Positions 1 through 5,310 of a stretch of 6,559 nt of DNA are shown in pieces (position 1 is the first letter of the stretch; the number at the start of each line of letters is the position of its first letter). Where the stretch lies: positions 9,416-15,974 of the forward strand of contig JASEJH010000009.1 in the NCBI GenBank assembly GCA_030016455.1. The letters run 5' to 3'. Below the pieces are notes generated by a model that saw nothing but the letters and a program-made list of their open reading frames with translations, had not been told where the DNA came from and ran no database searches. Origin of the DNA: Thermoanaerobacteraceae bacterium. Lineage in GTDB: Bacteria > Bacillota > Desulfotomaculia > Desulfotomaculales > Ammonificaceae. The position numbers were made by a program, and so were the translations under genes.

Positions 1-1292
1 ACCACCCGGATTGCCCCGGCCATGCTGGCGTTCACCACTCTGATAATCCCTTCGGCGGCTGCTTCCAGCGTGAGTCCGAGAGGCCGGGCGACCCTCTCGG
101 CAATGCAGCGGGCAGCCAGCTCGCGCTGCAGCGTTTTGCCGCCAGCGAAATCCGCCGCGCCCAGCCTCCCCAGCACCAGGTTCGCGTCCGTCACCGTAGG
201 CTCCTGTCCCCCGAAGCCGTAACAGGCCGGCCCGGGAACCGCACCGGCACTCTGCGGACCCACCCGCAGGGCGCCGCCGGCATCAATCCAGGCGATACTG
301 CCGCCTCCTGCTCCGATAGTGTGAATGTCCAGCATGGGCAGGCGAAGCGGGTGACCGGCTACGGACCCTTCCGCGGTGAACCGGGGTTCCCCGTTATGAA
401 CGAGGCAGACGTCCATGCTGGTGCCGCCCATATCGGCGGTGATCAGGTTTTTATACCCGGTGAGCCGGCTCAGGTAGACCCCGGCCAGCACGCCGCCCGC
501 CGGTCCGCTCAAGACGGTACGGGCGCTCTGCCTTCGTGCCTGTCCGGGGGTGATCACACCCCCGTTGGACTGCATGATGTAAAGGCTGCCGCCAACACCG
601 GCAGCTTCCAGTTCCCTTTCTAATTTGCCGACATACCGGTCGATCACGGGCCGCACCAGCGCCGTGACAACGGTGGTGCTGGTCCGCTCATACTCCCGGA
701 ATTCGGGTAGCACCTCCGACGAAACGCTGACCAGTAACCCAGGAATCTTCTTCTCCAAAGCGTCCTTGAGCAGCAGTTCGTGGGCCGGATTGGCGTAGGC
801 GTGCAGCAGGCACACCGCTACCGCCTCCACGTCCAAGTGTGCAACCCGTTCCACGACTGCGTCCGCCTCCTCTTCCCGCAGCGGCCGGGCCACCGACCCG
901 TCGGCTAAAATGCGCTCGTCAATCTCCAGCACCAGCCGGCGAGGCAGCGGCGGCCTGGGTTTCACAGCCCAGAAGTTGTAAAGGTGGGGGCGGTTCTGGC
1001 GGCCGATGAAAATGACGTCCCGGAAACCCCTGGTGGTGATGAGGGCCAGGCGGGCGCCTTTCCCCTCCAGGATAGCGTTGGTCGCCACCGTCGTTCCGTG
1101 AAGGACCAGGTCCACTTGCCGCGGGTGGACGCCTTTTCCCCGCAACACTTCCTTTATCCCCTCAACCACCGCCCGTGACGGGTCGTCCGGGGTGGAGGGC
1201 ACCTTGGTAACGTGCAGCCTGCCGTCACTCCCAAGCAGGCAGAAATCCGTGAAAGTACCGCCAGTATCGACGGCCAGCCTATACCTGCTCAT
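1..1292 (-). CDS. hyuA: Hydantoinase/oxoprolinase family protein, HyuA type (C-terminal part beyond the window)
   Basis: The gene reads leftward from ATG at 1292 and is still open at base 1, giving 430 codons; family members usually have roughly 650-700 residues, so the last third is missing. The start is supported by GGAGGA five bases upstream. Visible family landmarks are VDTGGTFTD (residues 8-16, phosphate-binding fold at the N-terminus), HGTTVATNAILE (65-76), SGPAGG (262-267), ADMGGTSMDV (286-295), IGAGGGSIAWID (326-337), GPQSAGAVPGPACYG (345-359) and PTVTDANLVLGRL (365-377). These cover the Hydant_A N-terminal domain and most of the hydantoinase A domain. The family performs ATP-dependent ring opening of hydantoins, 5-oxoproline or related cyclic amides, or acts as an acetone/acetophenone carboxylase subunit, usually together with a HyuB partner. 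The partner would lie left of the window, so the substrate cannot be assigned. No convincing promoter was found in the 200 bases upstream. Confidence 0.93.
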   Translation of the reverse strand, partial: MSRYRLAVDTGGTFTDFCLLGSDGRLHVTKVPSTPDDPSRAVVEGIKEVLRGKGVHPRQVDLVLHGTTVATNAILEGKGARLALITTRGFRDVIFIGRQNRPHLYNFWAVKPRPPLPRRLVLEIDERILADGSVARPLREEEADAVVERVAHLDVEAVAVCLLHAYANPAHELLLKDALEKKIPGLLVSVSSEVLPEFREYERTSTTVVTALVRPVIDRYVGKLERELEAAGVGGSLYIMQSNGGVITPGQARRQSARTVLSGPAGGVLAGVYLSRLTGYKNLITADMGGTSMDVCLVHNGEPRFTAEGSVAGHPLRLPMLDIHTIGAGGGSIAWIDAGGALRVGPQSAGAVPGPACYGFGGQEPTVTDANLVLGRLGAADFAGGKTLQRELAARCIAERVARPLGLTLEAAAEGIIRVVNASMAGAIRV

Positions 1293-1505
1293 TCAAATCC
1301 TCCGCCAAGGGTCATAGAACATTCCAAAGCCGTTCTCATAACTTTCGCCGGGCACCCGCCTGCTTCCTTTTTCACCCCGACAAAACACCAGCGCCGGCTG
1401 CGGCCGCCCTGTGATAAAATGTTGGTGAGGAAAGGCCCGTGAAAAGCCCGGGGCGTCTTTTCCCGGCAAGGTTCCGGTACCGGTTCTATAAGGAGTCGTT
1501 CACGA
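1293..1505. other. Intergenic region upstream of hyuA without a supported gene
   Basis: This stretch lies between the hyuA start and the repeat cluster. A minus-strand frame runs through it, but it overlaps the hyuA start in another frame and has no family resemblance. Two small dyads are present: GAAAAG (1441-1446) facing CTTTTC (1457-1462), and the perfect ten-base palindrome CCGGTACCGG (1474-1483). I found no good -35/-10 pair in either direction. Confidence 0.5.
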
Positions 1506-1674
1506 CCCAGCACTCAACTCTGTGTACCCGACACTCAACTCTGTGTGTAACCTGTGCTCAAGCAAACGGTCATTAAAGTATCTCGTATTCTTTCCCGTGG
1601 AGTTGAGTGTCGGGTGCTCAAGTAAATAGTCGTTAGAGTATCTCGTATTCTTTCACGTTGAGTTGAGTGCTGGG
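1506..1674. repeat. Nested inverted-repeat cluster with four copies of a 15-bp core
   Basis: Four copies of a CCCrrCACTCAACTC core occur. Two are on the plus strand: copy A, CCCAGCACTCAACTC, 1506-1520; copy B, CCCGACACTCAACTC, 1527-1541. They are 21 bases apart. Two are on the minus strand: B' at 1600-1614 and A' at 1660-1674, 60 bases apart. A pairs perfectly with A' and B perfectly with B', so the two-base AG/GA difference between A and B is matched on the other side. The order A-B-B'-A' is nested. No coding frame is evident inside and no flanking target duplication is visible. Possible readings are a short non-autonomous transposon, transposase-binding ends of a lost element, or a folded RNA/DNA structure. 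Confidence 0.85.
1555..1674. repeat. Two tandem copies of a 60-bp repeat
   Basis: Bases 1555-1614 and 1615-1674 align without gaps and match at 51 of 60 positions by my count. The best conserved part is the shared AGTATCTCGTATTCTTTC block (positions 23-40 of each unit). Each unit ends in the minus-strand 15-bp core of the larger repeat cluster. Mismatches are scattered, which suggests an old duplication. Confidence 0.88.
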
Positions 1675-1718
1675 CGCCACCGGGAATGAAAATGTGTGTA
1701 GGACCTGCGGCAAGACCG

Positions 1719-1769
1719 GAGCCGTGCCATATGACGAGCTGCGAACCGCACTTGGCGAGGCAACGGCTC
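1719..1769 (+). other. Imperfect hairpin in the selenoprotein upstream region
   Basis: GAGCCGTGCC (1719-1728) can pair with GGC-A-ACGGCTC (1759-1769), giving about ten base pairs with one bulged A and a 30-base loop. I compared it loosely with common riboswitch cores (cobalamin, c-di-GMP, TPP) and could not match any. It may be a chance structure. Confidence 0.3.
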
Positions 1770-1788
1770 GGAGTCCGGATGCCAAACA

Positions 1789-1816
1789 GTCGTCGGTCGT
1801 CGGTCGTCAGTCGTCA
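1789..1816 (+). repeat. Four tandem copies of the 7-mer GTCGTCR
   Basis: Units 1789-1795 and 1796-1802 read GTCGTCG; units 1803-1809 and 1810-1816 read GTCGTCA. The array is too short and regular to be coding. It could vary in copy number through replication slippage. Confidence 0.85.
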
Positions 1817-1833
1817 GGTTTAGTTTGTTGGAG

Positions 1834-1846
1834 TTCGCTATGCGAA
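1834..1846. other. Short perfect dyad, possible operator
   Basis: TTCGC-TAT-GCGAA is a perfect inverted repeat with five-base arms, about 100 bases before the selenoprotein start. It could be a repressor site or a small RNA hairpin; no regulator is identifiable. Confidence 0.3.
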
Positions 1847-1898
1847 TTACCCCCGGTCCGAAATGTCAGCGCAGGAATCTGGCGCGCGCCGGTCTGCC

Positions 1899-1926
1899 CA
1901 AGGCCCTGCGGAAACCTTGCATTTTT
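1899..1926 (+). terminator. Terminator-like hairpin in the leader of the selenoprotein gene
   Basis: CAAGG (1899-1903) pairs with CCTTG (1915-1919), with a possible inner CC/GG pairing, and is followed after two bases by TTTTT (1922-1926). The AGAGGAGG ribosome binding site begins at the next base. The stem is short, so termination may be partial. Its place directly before the gene would suit attenuation, or it may end a transcript coming from upstream. Confidence 0.4.
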
Positions 1927-1942
1927 AGAGGAGGTTCGGGCA

Positions 1943-2554
1943 ATGAGCGTCAGCCTGACGATTTTCTCCGACTACGCCTGACCGTTCTGCTTTATCGGCA
2001 AGGGCATTGTCGAGAAGCTGAGGCAGGAATACGACATCGTGGAGAACTGGATCGGCTACGAACTGCATCCCGAAGCGCCGCCCGCGGGCAAACCGCTGGC
2101 CAGTATCTGCCCGGGGCCGGATGCGGACAGGGTTCTCCAGAGCCTGCGCGCGGCCGGCGCCCCCTACGGCGTCGTCTTTAACCGGATCGAAATCGTAGTC
2201 AACTCGCGGTTGGCCCTGGAGGCCAGCGAGTTCGCGCGGGACCGGGGGAGGTTCACGGAAATCCATACCCGCCTGTTTCAAGCCTACTTCCGGGAAGGAC
2301 AAAACATCGGCGAAAAGCCGGTTATCCTCGGACTGCTGCGGGAGCTGGGCCTGGACGAAAACGAGTTTAATGCCGCCCATGAACAGGGGCTCTATCTCCC
2401 CCGCCTGCAACGGGCGCGCGAGTTGGGACGGGAATACGGCATCACGGCCGTACCCACGTTTATCATCAATGGGAAGGAGAGAATCGTCGGCGCCCAGGCC
2501 TACAGGGTTTTCCAACGGGCGCTGGAAAACCATTCGGGCAGACTTGGGGAATAG
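1943..2554 (+). CDS. Selenocysteine-containing FrnE/DsbA-family thiol:disulfide oxidoreductase
   Basis: Reading from ATG at 1943, preceded by AGGAGG with eight bases of spacing, gives a 203-residue protein if TGA at codon 13 is read as selenocysteine. The N-terminus is then SDYAUPFCFIGKG, exactly the FrnE/DsbA beta-strand followed by the active site (usually CPxC), with Sec13 replacing the first, nucleophilic cysteine and Cys16 resolving. The rest is typical of the family: the helical insert with NSRLALEASEFARDRGRF (87-104), LFQAYFREGQNIGE (111-124), the thioredoxin-fold cis-proline loop AVPTFIINGK (169-178) and GAQ (183-185). There is no signal peptide, so it should act in the cytoplasm in dithiol-disulfide exchange; its substrate is unknown. 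Length is normal for FrnE-like proteins. It stands alone, convergent with yyaC. Continuous homology on both sides of the TGA, plus the SECIS-like hairpin, argue against a nonsense mutation. Confidence 0.9.
1979..1981 (+). other. In-frame TGA, predicted selenocysteine codon (Sec13)
   Basis: The TGA sits between GCC (Ala12) and CCG (Pro14), with TGC (Cys16) two codons later, so it occupies the first cysteine position of the CxxC motif. Cysteine-to-selenocysteine exchange at a catalytic redox site is the usual pattern for bacterial selenoproteins. Confidence 0.9.
1989..2018 (+). promoter_or_regulatory. Bacterial SECIS element downstream of the UGA
   Basis: GCUUU (1989-1993) pairs with GAAGC (2014-2018) and UCGGC-AA (1995-2001) pairs with UU-GUCGA (2007-2013). 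The result is a twelve-pair stem with a single bulged A (1994), two G-U pairs and a five-base apical loop GGGCA (2002-2006). The first loop guanine lies 21 bases after the UGA, close to the geometry of the E. coli fdhF element, whose loop also begins with GG. In bacteria such a hairpin inside the coding region recruits SelB with Sec-tRNA. Pairing was done by eye, without an energy calculation. Confidence 0.85.
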
Positions 2555-2583
2555 CAACCGGGATATTCCCCGGCCACCAGGGT

Positions 2584-2609
2584 TTCCCGGGCAGGTGTTG
2601 CTCCGGGAA
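2584..2609. terminator. Hairpin between the convergent genes, possible bidirectional terminator
   Basis: TTCCCGG (2584-2590) and CCGGGAA (2603-2609) form a seven-pair stem with a 12-base loop between the selenoprotein stop (2554) and the yyaC stop (2614). It lacks a T tract on either side, so intrinsic termination is doubtful. Confidence 0.35.
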
Positions 2610-2613
2610 GACG

Positions 2614-3267
2614 TCACGCGCCATCGGCAGAGGACCCGTTGGAACACAGTGCTCCTGTCAATTCCTCTGCCCTTACGACCCGGAGAAGGGCAGCGGCAAT
2701 CACCTCGGCCTGGGACATCACCAGGTGGAGACGGGTGTTGAGCAACTCCCCCAGACCCCCGGTGCTGACCACCCCCGTAACGTGAACGTGGCCCACGCGG
2801 GGCAAGACTTTTTTGACCCCCGCTCCCGGACGGATCGGGCCTGCCCCCACGGTGATGAGGCCGACGTTCTTCGAGTCACCAAGAGAGGCATCAACGGCAA
2901 TCACCAAGACGTCGCCGTGTTTGCTATAAATCTCTTCCAGTTTTGTCCGAAGGTTGAGGGCGTGCACGGGCTCGGCAAGGGTCCCGTAAACGTGAAAGGA
3001 ATGGCCGCACGAGGCCGCCAACTTTGTTCCGACCAGGGGCCCCAAGGCATCGCCGGTCAGGCGGTCCGTGCCGATGCAAAGGAATACCCGCGGCCCGGTG
3101 TTGAACCGGTACAGGGAAATGCACTCAGATATAACACCCGCCAGCTTTTCCTCCGCCAATGGCTCCGCGTAATGAACCCACCAGCGCGCAGGCACAACTC
3201 TGGCAGCCGGGCGTACATCTCCGACATAAGGCCCCGCTCTTTCAGTGAACAGACACCCCCGGTCCAT
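2614..3267 (-). CDS. yyaC: Putative sporulation protein YyaC (GPR-like fold)
   Basis: The 217-residue product matches the YyaC family of endospore formers (about 205 residues in Bacillus subtilis). VHYAEPLAEEKL (31-42) resembles the start of the conserved region; then come VFLCIGTDRLTGDALGPLVG (61-80), FHVYGTLAEPVHALNL (91-106), VIAVDASLG (122-130), GPIRPGAG (143-150) and NTRLHLVMSQAEVI (177-190). The family shares a fold with the spore germination protease and hydrogenase-maturation peptidases. The aspartates in GTDRLTGD and VDASLG are likely functional, though the reaction of YyaC is not settled. In B. subtilis it is a forespore gene; no clear SigF or SigG promoter is visible here. ATG at 3267 has only a weak AGG-type site about ten bases upstream. 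About 30 residues precede the conserved region, so a later start such as GTG at residue 31 is possible. The last 15 or so residues look family-unspecific. Confidence 0.92.
   Translation of the reverse strand: MDRGCLFTERAGPYVGDVRPAARVVPARWWVHYAEPLAEEKLAGVISECISLYRFNTGPRVFLCIGTDRLTGDALGPLVGTKLAASCGHSFHVYGTLAEPVHALNLRTKLEEIYSKHGDVLVIAVDASLGDSKNVGLITVGAGPIRPGAGVKKVLPRVGHVHVTGVVSTGGLGELLNTRLHLVMSQAEVIAAALLRVVRAEELTGALCSNGSSADGA
2626..2671. repeat. Nine-base inverted repeat within the 3' end of yyaC
   Basis: GGCAGAGGA (2626-2634) and TCCTCTGCC (2663-2671) are perfect complements separated by 28 bases. The interior GGA/TCC (2641-2643 and 2653-2655) could extend pairing. The dyad falls in the variable tail of yyaC and may help end transcription from the convergent selenoprotein gene, but no T tract follows. 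Confidence 0.45.
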
Positions 3268-3602
3268 AGGACAAATTACCTACCCCTCAGAGCAACCAGC
3301 AAAGCACTTGGGAGCCCGCTGCAAAACTTCGCCTGGCTTTGTCAGCCGGTTGGGTCCGGGTGCTCACGTACCTCCAAGTACGCTCCGCCCCGTCCCCTCC
3401 CGGCTTCCGCGCCATACTCGTTTTTCGCGGTCTCTAGGCCATTCCCAAATTTAACCACCCAAAAGCAGAAACTTATTTTGGGGCGGTTGTTATTTTGCAA
3501 CACCCACTCAGAAGAAATCCTTTCTTTTCTTCGCTTCAGCCAATCTCTATATCTCGTTGAGGCAACAGGGTTTTCCATTTGGTTCACGGGAAGGAATGTT
3601 AA
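3268..3602. other. Region upstream of yyaC without a supported gene
   Basis: Some 335 bases separate yyaC from the next reading frame. An 81-codon minus frame (3342-3587, GTG start) lacks a ribosome binding site and has an unlikely composition, so I do not call it. The GC-rich part holds several short dyads in series, the clearest being CGTAC-CTCCAA-GTACG (3367-3382). The part beyond 3450 is clearly more AT-rich. It may be a non-coding repeat family or the yyaC upstream regulatory region; the window alone cannot decide. Confidence 0.5.
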
Positions 3603-3845
3603 TTAATCGTAATTTTTCAGGAGACGGGGTGTCAAGGGTGTATTTTTGTAATCTTTTGTCACAAAATTAGAAGCCAGAACCTGCAATACGGCCGGGTACA
3701 AACCGGCCAGCTCAAAGAAGGCAATTTGTTTAGCCAGCTTTCCGTAAGCCACCGGGTTCTGCCGGAGACTTTGGTACCGTTCGCGCTCCTGAAGCAATGC
3801 GCAGGCCGTGTTGAAAGCAACCGGGCGAAGCGCGCCGCCAAACAA
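3603..3845 (-). CDS. Uncertain 80-codon reading frame downstream of tRNA-Leu
   Basis: From TTG at 3845 the frame encodes 80 residues, including ERERYQSLRQNPVAYGKLAK and an amphipathic stretch IAFFELAGLYPAVLQVLASN. Codon choice in the middle looks fairly natural. Against it, the only start is TTG inside the T tract of the tRNA terminator, and the nearest AGGAGG (3875-3880) is 29 bases away. Upstream the frame is open only through the terminator and the tRNA. I recognise no family. It could be the decayed end of a gene once located here, or noise. Confidence 0.2.
   Translation of the reverse strand: MFGGALRPVAFNTACALLQERERYQSLRQNPVAYGKLAKQIAFFELAGLYPAVLQVLASNFVTKDYKNTPLTPRLLKNYD
3606..3635 (-). 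promoter_or_regulatory. Possible sigma-A promoter pointing toward yyaC
   Basis: On the minus strand, a consensus TTGACA (3630-3635) is followed after 18 bases by TACGAT (3606-3611), which matches four of six -10 positions. It would give a leader of over 300 bases before yyaC. It overlaps the end of an uncertain reading frame. Confidence 0.28.
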
Positions 3846-3870
3846 AAAACTGCCGCAAACAGGGCAGCTT
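3844..3870 (-). terminator. Rho-independent terminator of tRNA-Leu
   Basis: Read on the minus strand, AAGCTGCC (3870-3863) pairs with GGCAGTTT (3854-3847) across the eight-base loop CTGTTTGC, and the strand continues into a run of six T (3849-3844). It begins nine bases after the tRNA CCA, so it closes a single-gene tRNA unit. Confidence 0.85.
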
Positions 3871-3879
3871 AGTTCCTCC

Positions 3880-3966
3880 TGGTGCGGCAGAGAGGATTTG
3901 AACCTCCACGGGGGTAATCCCCACTAGATCCTGAGTCTAGCGCGTCTGCCATTCCGCCACTGCCGC
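3880..3966 (-). tRNA. tRNA-Leu, anticodon CAG
   Basis: The 87-base class II tRNA folds fully. The acceptor GCGGCAG pairs with CTGCCGC, followed by discriminator A and a genome-encoded CCA. The anticodon arm CTAGA-CTCAGGA-TCTAG has CAG in the loop, reading CUG codons. The long variable arm GGGGATTACCCC is typical of leucine tRNAs, and the T loop has GTTCAAATC. It has its own promoter and terminator, and there is no integrase or duplicated 3' end to suggest an attachment site. Confidence 0.97.
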
Positions 3967-3975
3967 GTCTCTTCT

Positions 3976-4004
3976 ATTATAGCTCCACAACGCCCCATTG
4001 ACAA
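3976..4004 (-). promoter_or_regulatory. Sigma-A promoter of tRNA-Leu
   Basis: On the minus strand TTGTCA (3999-4004) and a perfect TATAAT (3976-3981) are separated by the ideal 17 bases. The expected start point is near 3969, only about three bases before the mature tRNA 5' end, so the precursor has almost no leader. The downstream bases are GAAGAGAC rather than the GC-rich discriminator often seen under stringent control. Confidence 0.9.
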
Positions 4005-4010
4005 GAGGGC

Positions 4011-4027
4011 GGCGGGACCATACCGCC
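4011..4027 (-). terminator. Possible terminator hairpin after khtU
   Basis: GGCGG and CCGCC flank a seven-base loop about 60 bases beyond the khtU stop and just before the tRNA promoter. There is no proper T tract, so the call is weak, and khtTU transcripts may read into the tRNA unit. Confidence 0.25.
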
Positions 4028-4087
4028 GAGCTAAACCCTGTTGAAGCACTTCAGCCGCTCGGAAATCAAGCAGACCCGGTCCATTAA

Positions 4088-5308
4088 TCAACTGGATAGA
4101 GAGCCGGCCTTTTTCCGGGAAAAAAACCGTCCTATCTTCTCCAGTTCACCGTGAATCCAGCGCGTCCTCTTGGCCAGTACCGGGTTCACAAAAGCCAGCA
4201 TCAAGACGTAAAGCGCAGCCAGCGGCGGCATAATCTTGGCCGCCGCGGACGCCCCCGTAAGCCCGGCGGCGATGATGGCAAACTCCCCCCGGGCGATAAT
4301 GGTGCACGCAACGTTGACCGGCGCTCGCCCGCGGTAACCGCATGCCCAGGCACTGAGCCAGCCGGCGATAAAATTACCTACAACCGTTGCCAGTGCCGCC
4401 ACAAGCGCCAGTGAGGCCACCGAAGCAAATTGCCGGCAGTCAATATGCATACCGAAGGAAAAGAAAAAAACGGCGCCAAAGAGATCGCGCAGCGGTGTTA
4501 CCAGCTGGATCAGGCGTTTCGCATGTGAGGTCTCGGCCAGAACCAGTCCCAAAAGCAAAGCGCCCACGGCTTCGGTGACGCCCACCTCCTCTGCAAACCA
4601 GGCCATGGCGAGAAGCAGGGTAAAAACCACCATGATCAGCGGCTCGCCGCTGCGGAAATTCAAACACCGGTCCAGAAAGGGCCCGATGAAGCGGCCCAGG
4701 TAAAGGACCCCGATGATAAAGGCCAGGGTGGCCAGTCCGGCCACCAGACCGGCGGCCGCCGATGTTCCCTGTGCCATGAAGTATCCCGAAAGAATGGAAA
4801 GGTAGACGGCGATGAAAGCGTCTTCAAAGACCATGATTCCGAGAATCAACTCGGTCTCGGGATTGGCGGTGCGTTTCAATTCCACCAGCAGCTTGGTAAT
4901 GATCGCACTGCTGGAAACGGTCGTAATGCCCGCCACTACAAGCGTCTCGGGCCAGGACCGGAAAAACAACCAGCCCAGGGCAAGACCCCGGAGGAAATTC
5001 AGGGTCACATAGATGCTCCCGCCCTTCAGAATCGTGGTCCCACGCTGAATGACCTTGCTTGCCGAGAATTCCAGGCCAAGATAAAACAGCAGCAAAAGAA
5101 TACCCAACTGACTAAGGACCGCAACCGATTCCGTTTCTTTTACAAGGCGGAAATCAAAGAATGTGCCGTGCGGTGCGTGGGGACCGAAGAGGACGCCAAG
5201 CAAGATCAAAAGGGGAATAGAGCAAAAGCGAAACCTGTACGCAACAAGGATGGCCGCGCTAATGATGACGAAGACCAGTACAAAATTGAGCAACAAACCG
5301 TTGGCCAC
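4088..5308 (-). CDS. khtU: K+/H+ antiporter of the CPA2 family, KhtU-like
   Basis: The 406-residue membrane protein has the length and layout of B. subtilis KhtU (YhaU), with about 11-13 hydrophobic segments from residue 5 to 380. The N-terminal repeat shows LLGVLFGPHAPHG (36-48) and LGILLLLFYLGLEFS (68-82). The unwound-helix region has VSSSAIITKLL (131-141), and FED (161-163) carries the acidic pair expected of the ion site in K+/H+-type members. The second repeat has AVGALLLGLVLAET (247-260), FFFSFGMHID (281-290) and IIARGEF (337-343), a hallmark of the family. There is no C-terminal Rossmann RCK domain as in KefC, so regulation is expected from the separate KhtT subunit. GTG at 5308 is chosen because AGGAGG (5315-5320) lies six bases upstream. 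That site is inside the last codons of khtT and the stop is only two bases from this start, so the two are translationally coupled. It likely exports K+ in exchange for protons. Confidence 0.93.
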   Translation of the reverse strand: MANGLLLNFVLVFVIISAAILVAYRFRFCSIPLLILLGVLFGPHAPHGTFFDFRLVKETESVAVLSQLGILLLLFYLGLEFSASKVIQRGTTILKGGSIYVTLNFLRGLALGWLFFRSWPETLVVAGITTVSSSAIITKLLVELKRTANPETELILGIMVFEDAFIAVYLSILSGYFMAQGTSAAAGLVAGLATLAFIIGVLYLGRFIGPFLDRCLNFRSGEPLIMVVFTLLLAMAWFAEEVGVTEAVGALLLGLVLAETSHAKRLIQLVTPLRDLFGAVFFFSFGMHIDCRQFASVASLALVAALATVVGNFIAGWLSAWACGYRGRAPVNVACTIIARGEFAIIAAGLTGASAAAKIMPPLAALYVLMLAFVNPVLAKRTRWIHGELEKIGRFFSRKKAGSLSS

Positions 5309-5310
5309 GT

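Noticed and set aside
1289..1513. 74-codon minus-strand frame overlapping the hyuA start
   Set aside because: It overlaps hyuA in a different frame, extends into the repeat cluster and has no family resemblance.
1506..1674. CRISPR array
   Set aside because: There are only two 60-bp direct units without spacers and with inverted partners; no cas genes are present.
1667..1942. N-terminal extension of the selenoprotein from GTG 1667
   Set aside because: The frame is open, but it begins inside the repeat cluster, runs through the 7-mer array and the terminator-like hairpin, and lacks family resemblance. ATG 1943 has a strong ribosome binding site and gives the normal length.
1979..1981. The in-frame TGA as a nonsense mutation making a pseudogene
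   Set aside because: The TGA replaces precisely the redox cysteine, the rest of the frame is intact, and a SECIS-like hairpin of the right geometry follows. A random stop would be unlikely to meet all three conditions. Genome-wide sel genes still need checking.
1925..2647. 240-codon minus-strand frame opposite the selenoprotein
   Set aside because: It is antisense to a clearly conserved gene, has no recognisable domain, and starts inside yyaC coding sequence.
3342..3587. 81-codon minus-strand frame upstream of yyaC
   Set aside because: It has a GTG start without a ribosome binding site, a composition that changes abruptly along its length, and no recognisable family.
2725..3606. 293-codon plus-strand frame opposite yyaC
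   Set aside because: It is antisense to a well-conserved family, and its translation shows no domain; long antisense frames are common in GC-rich coding DNA.
3840..3870. CPVCG zinc-ribbon motif in the frame after the tRNA
   Set aside because: The cysteine codons come from the stem of the tRNA terminator, and no second metal-binding pair follows.
3730..3924. Frame beginning inside tRNA-Leu (MGITPVEVQILSAAP)
   Set aside because: The opening residues are simply a translation of the tRNA, a familiar artefact, and the frame then crosses the terminator.
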